Assembly: GCF_026410255.1 (NCBI RefSeq)
Contig: NZ_JAPMLL010000019.1
Span: 1-48,246, forward strand
From: Xanthomarina sp. F1114
GTDB taxonomy: Bacteria; Bacteroidota; Bacteroidia; Flavobacteriales; Flavobacteriaceae
DNA length: 48,246 nucleotides
Direction: 5' to 3'
Numbering within the stretch: position 1 is the stretch's first letter; every line of letters begins with the position of its first letter. The translations under genes were made by a program, and so were the position numbers. Positions 25,118-33,539 of this stretch are shown one piece after another. A model generated the notes under the pieces. That model was not told the DNA's origin. It saw nothing but the letters and a program-made list of their open reading frames with translations, and searched no databases.

Positions 25118-28100
25118 TTATGCGGTTTTTCCGTGGTATTCGTTAAGATATTCCTCTACAATTAGGTCGCGTATAAATTCAACTGTTTCAAAATCCATTT
25201 CTGTATCTATGGTTTTTTGAAACTCGTTAAATACTAGTTTAGCAACCACACGTGCAAAATAACTTTCGTTATTTAAACTATCGTTTCTATCGAGTACAGC
25301 AATATCGGTTTGTTCTTTTATCTTTTGTAAGGCTTCAATAATAGCAGTTTTTAATTGCGAAGGTCTGCCAGCTTCTACTAATCGTTTTTGAACACGTGCA
25401 TATTTAGCATCGCCTTCATATTTATCTTTCAATAAATCATTACGTCTATTTAATTCTTTAATTTTTTCATGAATTGTTTTTAATGAAGTGATATTGGTTT
25501 GCATCTCATCTTGAGACACCTCATTTAAGTTTTTATTATCAAATAAGCGTCGTAATTCTTCATACAAGCTTATCCATTCTGGATCTTTCGGGTCGAAATT
25601 ACCACCTAAAGCTTCTCTGGTTTTCTTTAAGATGTCTTTTAATTCGCCAGCAAGTACCAATTCGTTTTCACCAATTTTTCTAAATCCGAAAACTATATCT
25701 TCTAAAGCCATATTAAGAAGATTACCAACTTCTTCATTTTGTTCTAAGGCTTCTTTAGCGTTTATTAATGCTAAATGATTTGTAGCCTCAATACGAAGCT
25801 CTCCTAGTTTTCTGAAGTCGATACGCTCTAGTAATTCATATTCACCAACCAATCGGATAATGTTATACAAAGCACGAGCATCTTCTAATGCTTTTTTAAT
25901 ACGTTGCATTTCTCCTTGATCTTTAATTTGAGAAATTTGAGAGGAAAAATTTTCGGCATTTTTTAAATCGAAATCCGCCAAAGCTTCTTTTATATCACGA
26001 ATAGATGTTTCCATTTCTTCACGAGACATAAACAAGTTGGAATAGCTTTCCATTTCATCACCTAAAACATCTTGAAGCTCTTCAAAATAGGCACGATTGG
26101 TTTTATCAAACTCTTTAGAAATATCTGCAAAATCTACTACATGACCATACTTATAATTCTTGTACTTACGATTAACACGAGTTAATGCTTGTAATAAATT
26201 ATGTGCTTTAATGACACGACCTAGATAGATCTTCTTTAAACGTTTGGCATCAAAACCAGTTAATAACATATTATATACAAACAAAATATCTATTTTACCT
26301 GCTTTAAAATCGTCTCGCCAGGTTCCAAGTTCTTCTTTGCTTCCTGAATCATAAAGAATTAGCGCGGCTTTTTTAATGCGATATTCTTCTTTAAGTACTT
26401 TTTTGTATTTATCACCAGGTTCAGCAGCCATTGGTAATGACTCTTCTATTTCTGGACTAGTATAAACTTTATTGAAAATATTAAATAGCTCTTGAGCTTG
26501 TTCACTACTATCACAAATCACCATGGCACCTATGGATGCATCGCTATTACGCTGTCTGAAATCTTGAAAATCTTCAACTATGTAATCCAACATTGGTGCT
26601 ACAAATGAAGGATGTGCATATACTTGCTTTTTGTTAGCATCACCTTTTTTAATATCTAGATCGTCAAGAATCTTCTTGAATTTGACTTTATATTCTGTTT
26701 CAATTTCCTCTCTAATTAGTTTAAGAGTGTAACCATCTGCAATCGATTTGTTGTAATAGTATTTATGAATATAATCACCAAAAAGATGTTTTGACTTTAA
26801 GCTGTCTCCAATAAGAGGTGTTCCAGTTAAGCCAATTTTTATGGCGTTACGATCAGATTGTTCCAGATTGGCTAAAAAACTTCCTTCAGGATTATAACTA
26901 CGATGTACTTCATCTAAAAAGTAAACACGTTGAATGTTTATGTTGTAATCTGTAGTATTACTAACACTAGGATCATCTTGAAACTTTTGAATGTTAACTA
27001 CTGTTATTTCACGTTTACCTTTATCATTATTAACAGCAGTAGTTTTCTTTAAGTCTGCTACAAAGGCGTCTCTAGAATTTACAGTATGCACTTTTAATCC
27101 ACGTGCTGTAAACTCATCTCTTGCTTGCGTGAGTAAATCCAAACGGTCTACAATAAAATAAAACTTTGGAATGATATGTTGTTTCTGATAGTAATCAGTT
27201 AAGAAATGTGTGTTGTAATACGCTAAAGCTGTTTTACCACTACCTTGTGTATGCCAAATAATTCCTTTACGAATACCTTTATCCAATTTCTCTTCAATGG
27301 CTTTAGTGGCAAACAATTGAGGATAACGCATGATATGTTTTTCCAAGCCATTATGCTCTTTTACATAAGCCAAACTGTATTGCAAAATAAACTTCAATCT
27401 ATCTTTGGAAAGCATAGAAGTTAGTATGCGATTGGTTGGTGAGTCTGGATTCTTATTTGTTATATACTCTGCACTGTTTTTTATGGATTGATAGTTGGTG
27501 TCTTTTAATAAGAAATCTTCAACGTCTTTGTCTAAAGGTTTTAGTTCTTGTGATAGGTTAAACCCTATTTCTTCCCTAAAATAATTGAAAATTGGTTTGT
27601 GATAGGATGGAGAAGCATAGTAAGCACCTTGCCAAGGTTCAATTTCGTTATCATCATATTCCATGTTATTGGAAAAGATCATGAACTGCGTCAAATTGAC
27701 AAACTTTCTAAATTTTTTATTCTGAAAACGTGAATTGATACGTGTTCGTTCAGCAATAACACCATTACGATTGTTTGGTTTTTTTACTTCGATAAACACC
27801 AAAGGCATTCCGTTTACTAAAGCAATAACATCAGGTCTGAAGTTATCCTCTCCATTTTTATATGGTAATTCTGTAACTACATGAAAATCGTTATTTTCAA
27901 AATCTTCAAAATCGATAAGCTTTACACCAGATCTATTGGTGAGCATTTCAAAAAAAACTTTTCCTAAATCTTCATTTTCTAATGCCAAACTTACATCTAA
28001 ATACAAACGATTAACATCTGCTTCTGAAATGTCTTTGTTAATTTTTGAAATCGAGTCTTTAAATATGTTTTTGAAAATATTGGTTTCTTCATCCCATTCT

Positions 28101-28189
28101 GCATCCTTAAGTGATATATAATTATATCCCAACTGGGTAAGGTGTAATATTGCAGGTAATTTAACTCTTGAATCTTCGTTAAAGGACAT
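25118..28189 (-). CDS. hsdR: Type I restriction translocase/nuclease HsdR
   Basis: 1,023 residues, usual length. The N-terminal nuclease shows RPDVIALVNGMPLVFIEVKKPN with Asp120, Glu134 and Lys136 (PD-ExK). The SF2 motor has QGSGKT (315-320), DEVH at 426-429, GLTGTPL (motif III) and later LLTGFDAKRL and QALTRVNRKYK (motifs V and VI). It pulls DNA past the complex and cleaves it far from the recognition site. First gene of the minus-strand defence row, with a promoter candidate 50 bases upstream. Confidence 0.97.
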   Translation of the reverse strand: MSFNEDSRVKLPAILHLTQLGYNYISLKDAEWDEETNIFKNIFKDSISKINKDISEADVNRLYLDVSLALENEDLGKVFFEMLTNRSGVKLIDFEDFENNDFHVVTELPYKNGEDNFRPDVIALVNGMPLVFIEVKKPNNRNGVIAERTRINSRFQNKKFRKFVNLTQFMIFSNNMEYDDNEIEPWQGAYYASPSYHKPIFNYFREEIGFNLSQELKPLDKDVEDFLLKDTNYQSIKNSAEYITNKNPDSPTNRILTSMLSKDRLKFILQYSLAYVKEHNGLEKHIMRYPQLFATKAIEEKLDKGIRKGIIWHTQGSGKTALAYYNTHFLTDYYQKQHIIPKFYFIVDRLDLLTQARDEFTARGLKVHTVNSRDAFVADLKKTTAVNNDKGKREITVVNIQKFQDDPSVSNTTDYNINIQRVYFLDEVHRSYNPEGSFLANLEQSDRNAIKIGLTGTPLIGDSLKSKHLFGDYIHKYYYNKSIADGYTLKLIREEIETEYKVKFKKILDDLDIKKGDANKKQVYAHPSFVAPMLDYIVEDFQDFRQRNSDASIGAMVICDSSEQAQELFNIFNKVYTSPEIEESLPMAAEPGDKYKKVLKEEYRIKKAALILYDSGSKEELGTWRDDFKAGKIDILFVYNMLLTGFDAKRLKKIYLGRVIKAHNLLQALTRVNRKYKNYKYGHVVDFADISKEFDKTNRAYFEELQDVLGDEMESYSNLFMSREEMETSIRDIKEALADFDLKNAENFSSQISQIKDQGEMQRIKKALEDARALYNIIRLVGEYELLERIDFRKLGELRIEATNHLALINAKEALEQNEEVGNLLNMALEDIVFGFRKIGENELVLAGELKDILKKTREALGGNFDPKDPEWISLYEELRRLFDNKNLNEVSQDEMQTNITSLKTIHEKIKELNRRNDLLKDKYEGDAKYARVQKRLVEAGRPSQLKTAIIEALQKIKEQTDIAVLDRNDSLNNESYFARVVAKLVFNEFQKTIDTEMDFETVEFIRDLIVEEYLNEYHGKTA

Positions 28190-28240
28190 AGAAAAATTTT
28201 AGCTTAATAACTTATTTACTATTTTTTTTTAAGGAGAGTT

Positions 28241-28270
28241 TAAAGATATTAAAAGTAATGATAATTGCAA
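28241..28270 (-). promoter_or_regulatory. Candidate promoter for the hsdR-led defence operon
   Basis: On the minus strand TTG (28270-28268), 19 bases, then TATCTTTA (28248-28241), near the Bacteroidetes consensus. It ends 52 bases before the hsdR ATG. A run of A/T follows. Confidence 0.5.
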
Positions 28271-28295
28271 TTAAAAAGAGAACACTAAAAGACCT

Positions 28296-28670
28296 TTAAT
28301 AACAATCACACTTATAATTAAAAATATACTTATGAAATCGTTCGCCATAAGAATCAGAATCCCCATAACCCCCATATTGAAAGTTTGACCAATTCATAGA
28401 TGGAATCCCACAAAAAATATAGGTATTGGTACTGTAACTATATTCGTTTTTCTTAATTTTAGCTACCACGTAAATATTATAATCGTATGAATAGGCTTTT
28501 ACTTCGTATAGCCAACTGGAATCTAAAGTATAACTGCTTAAAGTGCCCTTGCTATAACCTTTTGTTTTAATAAAGGATAATAAGTCATCGCAAGAAACCT
28601 CTTGGGAATGTGCGTTTATAGAACTACATAAGAAAAGGGCTCCAATAATAAAGGATATTAGGTATTTCAT
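28296..28670 (-). CDS. Small secreted protein, unknown
   Basis: 124 residues with a signal peptide (1-22, ending NAHSQ). The mature part contains four Cys (in VSCDDLLS, IFCGIP and the final CDC) and many Tyr/Ser. A short Gly-rich motif (YGGYGDSDSYGERFHKYIF) precedes the C-terminal CDCY. I do not recognise a named domain; similar short secreted proteins occur in other Flavobacteriaceae. It starts 11 bases after the lipoprotein gene stops, so the two form an operon. Confidence 0.75.
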   Translation of the reverse strand: MKYLISFIIGALFLCSSINAHSQEVSCDDLLSFIKTKGYSKGTLSSYTLDSSWLYEVKAYSYDYNIYVVAKIKKNEYSYSTNTYIFCGIPSMNWSNFQYGGYGDSDSYGERFHKYIFNYKCDCY

Positions 28671-28681
28671 ATAGGTATTAC

Positions 28682-29362
28682 TTACTTTCTCATATCTTCA
28701 ATTAAACGGTAGGTTGCATGACGCATAAATTCTTCCAATACGTCCTTTTCAACAATGACATAGCCTTCTTTTTCCTTTTCTATTCGCTTCATGCGTTTTT
28801 TAAATGATTCGCTAATTTCACAACCTTTTCCTTCAGCACAAGGAGCATAATGAAACTTATAAGTGCCTGCAAACTCATTATTATCAATAAGAACCACTTT
28901 AAACTCTACAACTGCTCCATATTGTTTGTAAGGATCACTCAATAATCCAGATTTTCCCTTATCTGTATAATACTTATTGGTTTCGTATATCACTTTTCTA
29001 TCTAGCTTAATTAATTCAATGATAAGATCTGTATCAGTTTTAGATTTTAATTTAGCATAATCAACCGTATTCTCCTCATTTGAAACTACTTGATTGAATA
29101 AGTTTCTGTCTCGCACAATAAAACCATTACTTAACAATTCTTTTTCTATGGCACTATACAAATAACCAATATCCTCATCTTCGGTTGCTTGAGATGACAA
29201 ATTTAGTGTTCTCAAAACCACCTTCGGAGATGGATTGCTCTCTAAAAAAGTAGATAACCTATCGGTAGAAAAGATGTCATTTTCCGAGGGTTTAAACTTA
29301 ATATATTTTGTGGCACATCCACAGGTAAATAAGACTAGTACAATAATGGCAACTTTTTTCAT
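28682..29362 (-). CDS. Lipoprotein, possibly CsgG/DUF799-like
   Basis: 226 residues. Lipobox TCGC with Cys16 gives a lipid-anchored product. The region VVLRTLNLSSQATEDEDIGYLYSAIEKELLSNGFIVRDRNLFNQVV followed by AKLKSKTDTDLIIELIKLDRKV has the layout of the nucleotide-fold-like domain of CsgG and DUF799 outer-membrane lipoproteins (helix that pairs subunits, then 'T-D-hhhxh' strand). The remainder (GCEISESFKKRMKRIEKEKEGYVIVEKD) is charged. Exact role unknown. Its promoter carries a 16-bp palindrome (29421-29436). Confidence 0.78.
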   Translation of the reverse strand: MKKVAIIVLVLFTCGCATKYIKFKPSENDIFSTDRLSTFLESNPSPKVVLRTLNLSSQATEDEDIGYLYSAIEKELLSNGFIVRDRNLFNQVVSNEENTVDYAKLKSKTDTDLIIELIKLDRKVIYETNKYYTDKGKSGLLSDPYKQYGAVVEFKVVLIDNNEFAGTYKFHYAPCAEGKGCEISESFKKRMKRIEKEKEGYVIVEKDVLEEFMRHATYRLIEDMRK

Positions 29363-29391
29363 TGGGTTTTTAGTTTAGTTTTAGTTTAAAT

Positions 29392-29436
29392 CAAACTTAC
29401 TAAGCTTTAACATAGTAACCTTACGGAAAACCGTAA
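29392..29436 (-). promoter_or_regulatory. Promoter with palindromic activator-like site for the lipoprotein operon
   Basis: On the minus strand the perfect palindrome-with-loop TTACGGTTTTCCGTAA (29436-29421), 21 bases, then TAAGTTTG (29399-29392), an exact TAnnTTTG -7 box. There is no TTG at -33; the palindrome occupies that place, which suggests activator-dependent transcription. Confidence 0.55.
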
Positions 29437-29909
29437 CCAAAAAAGATCCCCTAAAATTATAAAGTCTACCTTATAAATAGATCAAACATGAAATAATCAT
29501 AAGTCGCACCCGCTTCATATCCCATAAAGAGATAACCCACCCTCAAAAACAAGCCCTCAAAAACACAACCAAAATTCATGCAATAATCCGCCTTTAAGCG
29601 CAGCGTTCAAAACTCAAGAACAGCTCTCTCTATAGAAAGTCAGAAGCTATTCCCCCTTTAGGGGGTTAGGGGGTCAGGAGCTATTCCCCTTCAAGAGCTT
29701 AGAAGCTATTCCCCCTTTAGGGGGTTAGGGTGTTAGAGGCTACTCCCCCTTTAGGAGTTAGGAGCAGTTCCCCCCTTAGGGGGTTAGAGACTATTCCCTC
29801 TTTAGGAGTTACAAGCTATTCCCCCTTTAGGGGGTTAGGGGGTTAGAGACTATTCCCTATTTAGGAGTTAGAAGCTGTCCCCCCTTTAGAGGGTTAGGGG
29901 GTGTTCACT
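29437..29909. other. 473-bp gene-free stretch made mostly of tandem repeats
   Basis: 29437-29640 is ordinary spacer with no frame or hairpin that I can support. 29644-29908 is the compound repeat described separately. No gene seen. Confidence 0.6.
29644..29908. repeat. 59-bp compound tandem repeat rich in CCCCCTTTAGGGGG hairpins
   Basis: Five units start (AGCTATT or variants) at 29645, 29704, 29763, 29814 and 29873, spacings 59, 59, 51 and 59. Each holds a long half with a CCCCCTTTAGGGGGTTAGGG-like hairpin and a short half with a weaker version. The third unit has lost 8 bases. It lies directly downstream of the hypothetical gene stop at 29910. Confidence 0.8.
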
Positions 29910-30659
29910 CTAAACCAAAACATCCAAAACCCGAACGCCCAACGGCTTCTTAAAAGCATACACCTCGTTTTCAATAAGTTCGTAGTATCGCAAGCCTAAA
30001 ACCACAAATCCCACATGGGCTGGAACAAGCACCTGCTCAGGCGTTAAACTAAAGGAAGAAACACCGGCTCCCAACGCCACAAAATGAATGGACGAAAGGC
30101 TTAAAGAATATTCTAAAGTTTCAAAATCAAAATCCAAAACCCCTAAAGTCACCCCTATATGAGTGGCTGTTTTTGGTACCTTATAAAGGCCTGGATTAAA
30201 ATCGCTAACATCCAGCTGCTGCGTCGTCCAATTAAAAGTAGCCTGCCTGCAAAAACCAGCCACCAGATCTTTCTCTGGAACAAAGGAATGCCGTTTCATG
30301 AGCTGCCTGCCTTTAGCAGTTTGCATCCCATAATACACCTGTCTCTTACCGCGCTCAGATACCTGGTCTAAAGCTTTAATACGCATAAACAAACTCACCA
30401 AATCGGAATGAAAAGCCCTGCTCTTAATCCCTTGAAAAAAGGGCAACAAAGCCAACCGAAACTGCTTTTTCACCCGACTGCAATTTCCAAATTCACTGGA
30501 GTTTTCGCGCACCCGAACCATCCTCGGACTCGTACGTATGGTATCCCCATCAAAACCACCTCCTGCAGTTCTGGCCAAAGCACCGGCCTCTCTGTCTTCG
30601 TAAAAATTAGCGCCTCCTAGAGTGCCAATAATCTTAATAATACCTTTTTGTCGTGCCAT
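29910..30659 (-). CDS. Flavobacterial hypothetical protein (MARQKGIIKIIGTLG family)
   Basis: Start at ATG 30659 (MARQKG); a start 9 bases upstream is possible. 249 residues with no signal peptide or membrane helix. The N terminus MARQKGIIKIIGTLGGANFYEDREAG, followed by a short Arg-rich region (RMVRVRENSSEFGNCSRVKKQFRLAL), is a pattern I know from uncharacterised proteins frequent in Flavobacteriaceae, often several copies per genome. The C-terminal 100 residues are beta-rich. Function unknown. GC is higher than in the flanks, and three 11-bp repeats lie 72-102 bases upstream of the start. Confidence 0.8.
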   Translation of the reverse strand: MARQKGIIKIIGTLGGANFYEDREAGALARTAGGGFDGDTIRTSPRMVRVRENSSEFGNCSRVKKQFRLALLPFFQGIKSRAFHSDLVSLFMRIKALDQVSERGKRQVYYGMQTAKGRQLMKRHSFVPEKDLVAGFCRQATFNWTTQQLDVSDFNPGLYKVPKTATHIGVTLGVLDFDFETLEYSLSLSSIHFVALGAGVSSFSLTPEQVLVPAHVGFVVLGLRYYELIENEVYAFKKPLGVRVLDVLV

Positions 30660-31079
30660 AATAATCATGAATTAATAATCCCATCAAACCCAACCCTAAA
30701 GTAATGAAAAAGAACCAATTAAACAATAGCTATAGCGTATATATAGCGTATGTATAGCGTATATTCCTTAGACTTACCCCATGCCAACCTAATGGCAACC
30801 CCATAGAAACCACCTCCCAATCCCCCATTCAAAAAAGCAGATACGAATAAAACTCTAAGGGAATTAACCAACGATATAATCAAGAAGTACTTCTGTATTA
30901 AAAACGACTAAAGTGGAAACAAAAACGGGCACAGCCAACAAATGAAACAGACTGTAAATGTCTTACTAAACAGTACTAAAAACCCATACCCATTCTAAAA
31001 AACAGCCTTATCATGTTTTAGAGTGACACACGGACCTGGAACTTCCGTTCTGTCTAGCAACTTAGTAACGAATAGACAT
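30660..31079. other. 420-bp spacer; only an 11-bp repeat cluster seen
   Basis: Contains the three 11-bp direct repeats (30731-30761) and a tract rich in C runs near 30780-30830. No open frame of note and no clear terminator for the gene ending at 31080. Confidence 0.5.
30731..30761. repeat. Three direct repeats TATAGCGTA with 11-bp period
   Basis: TATAGCGTA starts at 30731, 30742 and 30753, so copies are about one helical turn apart. They are upstream of the minus-strand start at 30659 and could be a binding array, or the result of slippage. Confidence 0.7.
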
Positions 31080-31655
31080 TCAAATCCATTTCCAATCTAA
31101 TTCTGATGAATATGAAATCTCATTTTCCTTGGCTATAGATTGTAAGGTGGTTCTAATACCAACCATATTTGGAATTTCAGATTTTGGCAAAACGATATAG
31201 GCTCCTGCCTTTATAACTATAAAGAAATGACTGGATATTTCAATAATTTTAGCTAGGGACGAATACTGTATTTTTGATTCTCCCGTGGAGTTTTGGATCT
31301 CTATATGGTCATTACAAAATGAAAGCTTGGTTTCTTTGTCAAAACTATTTTTGTAGCTTTCATTAACAAATTCGAGAAATTGTCTTTTAAGTATTTTCTT
31401 ATGAAAGAAAGGAAACGTGAATATCCCCAGAATTAATACGGGAATAGCACCTAAATAATGACCTAGCTCAATCTTGTCCATAAATAAATAGACTAACAGC
31501 AAACTAAGAATTAAAATCATTAAGACGACAAAAAGCCAAGCTCTTTTTCTTTGTTTTTTTGACGGTTCACTCCTGCTATTTACATATAAAACCTGTTGTA
31601 AATAGTCCTGTGAATTTAAGCGATATGTGATATTTGTGTGCCCTTTGTTTACCAT
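31080..31655 (-). CDS. YcxB-like membrane protein
   Basis: Start taken at ATG 31655; a TTG nine bases upstream is in frame. 191 residues: a basic N terminus, two adjacent transmembrane helices (about residues 41-59 and 66-84), and a C-terminal domain of about 100 residues (KLSFCNDHIEIQNSTGESKIQYSSLAKIIEISSHFFIVIKAGAYIVLPKSEIPN). The last part matches the YcxB-like C-terminal pattern (strand pair, then 'hhIxxxxxahiLPKxxh'). No known activity. Not obviously linked to its neighbours. Confidence 0.78.
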   Translation of the reverse strand: MVNKGHTNITYRLNSQDYLQQVLYVNSRSEPSKKQRKRAWLFVVLMILILSLLLVYLFMDKIELGHYLGAIPVLILGIFTFPFFHKKILKRQFLEFVNESYKNSFDKETKLSFCNDHIEIQNSTGESKIQYSSLAKIIEISSHFFIVIKAGAYIVLPKSEIPNMVGIRTTLQSIAKENEISYSSELDWKWI

Positions 31656-31812
31656 ATGTTCCAAGGTGTTTAAAATAAGCTATGGGTTTAAGCTCCTAAT
31701 TTAAGAATTAAAACCGGATCCTTTTAGAAAGACTTATGGTGCTGGATAAAACCACCTCCCTCAAATAAATATGGAGTTCCCTAAGTAAACTACACCCCAC
31801 AAACTACACAGC

Positions 31813-32859
31813 CTATTGCAACTCGTTTTTCTTTTGCAATAATTTGACAATTCGGTTATACATGATTTCCGATAAACTCCAGTTATAACCTTCAAAATTA
31901 ACCGTATTTGTAAACTGAATAACTACGGCATCCATGTCTTTGTGATATTTGGCAATGGTTTGATACCCCGGAATAAGACCTGTATGTTCATATTCATAAA
32001 CAGAGGAATAGATTTCTTGCTCCTTAGTATCTTTAAAGGCTGAACCATCATTTAAAGCTCTAATAAATTTGGCCAGGTCCTCTGCTGTGGCAAGCATTAA
32101 ACCATTATCATCTGTCTTTAAGTCATTTTTATAACCAATATAATATCCACTCATAACATCCTCTAGAGGGACATCGTTTATAGAGCCATAGGTGTTTTTA
32201 AGATGTAGAGGCTCTAAGATATTCTCTTTAATAAATTGAAACTTTGTGTCTCCCGTTACTCTTTCTATAAGTTCAGATAGCAATAAATAATTCGTATTAC
32301 TATATTCATATTCCGCATTGGGTTTAAAATGGGCTGGTAAATCCAATACCAACTCTAACCGTTCTTTATCACTTTGCTTCGGATGCGCCCAATACGTATT
32401 AATTCTGGTGAAATCTGGAATCCCACTGCGATGTTGAACCAGCATTCTTAAGGTAATTTGATCCGCATGTTCTATGCGCCCAACAAGTTCAGGAAAATAA
32501 TCAGCAAGCGAATGGTCTAAAGAGACTTGTCCACCATAAGCTAATTTAACAACAGCTAAGGCTGTATATAATTTGCTAACACTGGCTATTTTAAATAGAG
32601 AGTTTGGATCTGCAGGTATTTTGTTTTCTGTGTTTTTATAACCCGAAGTATAAAATTCGGACGAATTATTGTTCTTATTTACGCAAACAATAATGCCATC
32701 AAATCCGTAGGCTTCAGCTTTATCTACTTGTTGTTGTACCGTGTCTGGAAGAGGCTCTATCCAGGCTTTTACAATAGGCCAGGGAACAAAGTATAAAGAT
32801 ATTATAGTTCCAATTCCTAATAGAATTCTTAGTATCTGCTTTGATTTGGTTTTAGCCAT
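31813..32859 (-). CDS. Serine beta-lactamase-like hydrolase (class C / esterase family)
   Basis: 348 residues with an N-terminal hydrophobic segment (about 9-30) serving as signal or anchor. Catalytic motifs are SVSK (Ser93, Lys96), YSN (186-188) and HTGLIPG in place of the KTG triad. GYYIGY and the long middle loop fit the PF00144 family (AmpC, D-alanyl-D-alanine carboxypeptidase, esterases). The His-Thr-Gly triad is more usual in esterase or peptidase-like members than in antibiotic-resistance enzymes, so a beta-lactamase role should not be assumed. Confidence 0.88.
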   Translation of the reverse strand: MAKTKSKQILRILLGIGTIISLYFVPWPIVKAWIEPLPDTVQQQVDKAEAYGFDGIIVCVNKNNNSSEFYTSGYKNTENKIPADPNSLFKIASVSKLYTALAVVKLAYGGQVSLDHSLADYFPELVGRIEHADQITLRMLVQHRSGIPDFTRINTYWAHPKQSDKERLELVLDLPAHFKPNAEYEYSNTNYLLLSELIERVTGDTKFQFIKENILEPLHLKNTYGSINDVPLEDVMSGYYIGYKNDLKTDDNGLMLATAEDLAKFIRALNDGSAFKDTKEQEIYSSVYEYEHTGLIPGYQTIAKYHKDMDAVVIQFTNTVNFEGYNWSLSEIMYNRIVKLLQKKNELQ

Positions 32860-32968
32860 CTACTAACTATTTAATGCTATTTTAAAATAATCCCATAAAA
32901 GTGTTCTTATCAGTTTTCAAGTGCTTGCTGGGTCTTTTTACGTATTTCACATCTCACAGTTTATACGT

Positions 32969-33193
32969 CTAAAAGTTTATAATATGTCCCCATTTCAATA
33001 AGTAAATTATAAGTACTGTAAGTCCCCCACTAAAGAAAAATGCGCCTGTCCAATAAAAGGTCCGAGTGCCCCATTGTTTAAACATTTTTTTACCATATTC
33101 TTTTTCAGCATAAGCCTTAGTTAGCTTCCAATATAGAAAGGTAATTAGTAAAAAAAGTAGGACTGCTATGAATAATATCGAGGTTTTTCCCAT
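32969..33193 (-). CDS. Small two-helix membrane protein, unknown
   Basis: 74 residues. Helix 1 spans about 5-23 (SILFIAVLLFLLITFLYW); a charged loop (KLTKAYAEKEYGKKMFKQWGTRTFYW) follows, then helix 2 at about 50-68. The sharp alternation and Trp/Lys at helix ends look like a genuine membrane protein. No family recognised. It stands alone, 109 bases upstream of the hydrolase gene on the same strand. Confidence 0.6.
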   Translation of the reverse strand: MGKTSILFIAVLLFLLITFLYWKLTKAYAEKEYGKKMFKQWGTRTFYWTGAFFFSGGLTVLIIYLLKWGHIINF

Positions 33194-33319
33194 GTATTAA
33201 ATATCTAATGACTTAAAATTTCTTGCTCTAAAATATAGTTCCAGGTAAAACCTGTTAGAAATATGCGCTTAGCATATCCACGCAATAGAAGGGCTGGCAC
33301 ACCATATTTATTTTTACAG

Positions 33320-33368
33320 TCTAAAGATAAGTGTAATCTTATTGCCTTCTATAAATTAATTACATTTT
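33320..33368. repeat. Second copy of the 49-bp segment seen at 319-367
   Basis: 40 of 49 bases identical, no gaps. Non-coding, between a small membrane protein start and the terminator of the kinase operon. Confidence 0.6.
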
Positions 33369-33410
33369 TTGCAAGTTTATGGTCTGACTGTAACAGAAAA
33401 CTATATGCAA

Positions 33411-33442
33411 TAAAAAAGCGCACCCACTATAGATGCGCCTTT
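33411..33442 (-). terminator. Intrinsic terminator of the sensor kinase operon
   Basis: On the minus strand TGCGC-type arms 33438-33434 / 33422-33418 close a hairpin followed by TTTTTT (33417-33412). It lies about 100 bases after the response regulator stop. Confidence 0.55.
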
Positions 33443-33539
33443 GAATTCTCCCACACTACTAAGAATAATTAATAGCTGATACAAACATATAAGGATATGT
33501 TTTAACTTTATTACTGTTTCCCGTAAAGCCTGTAAATTT

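Noticed and set aside
29644-29908. CRISPR-like array
   Set aside because: Units are contiguous, degenerate and without unique spacers; no cas genes nearby.
31813-32859. Antibiotic-resistance beta-lactamase
   Set aside because: SVSK and YSN are present but the third motif is HTG rather than KTG, and the family contains many esterases and peptidases, so resistance is not supported.
33263-33472. 69-codon plus-strand frame
   Set aside because: It runs through the 49-bp repeat copy and the terminator hairpin of the convergent kinase operon, so it is unlikely to be coding.
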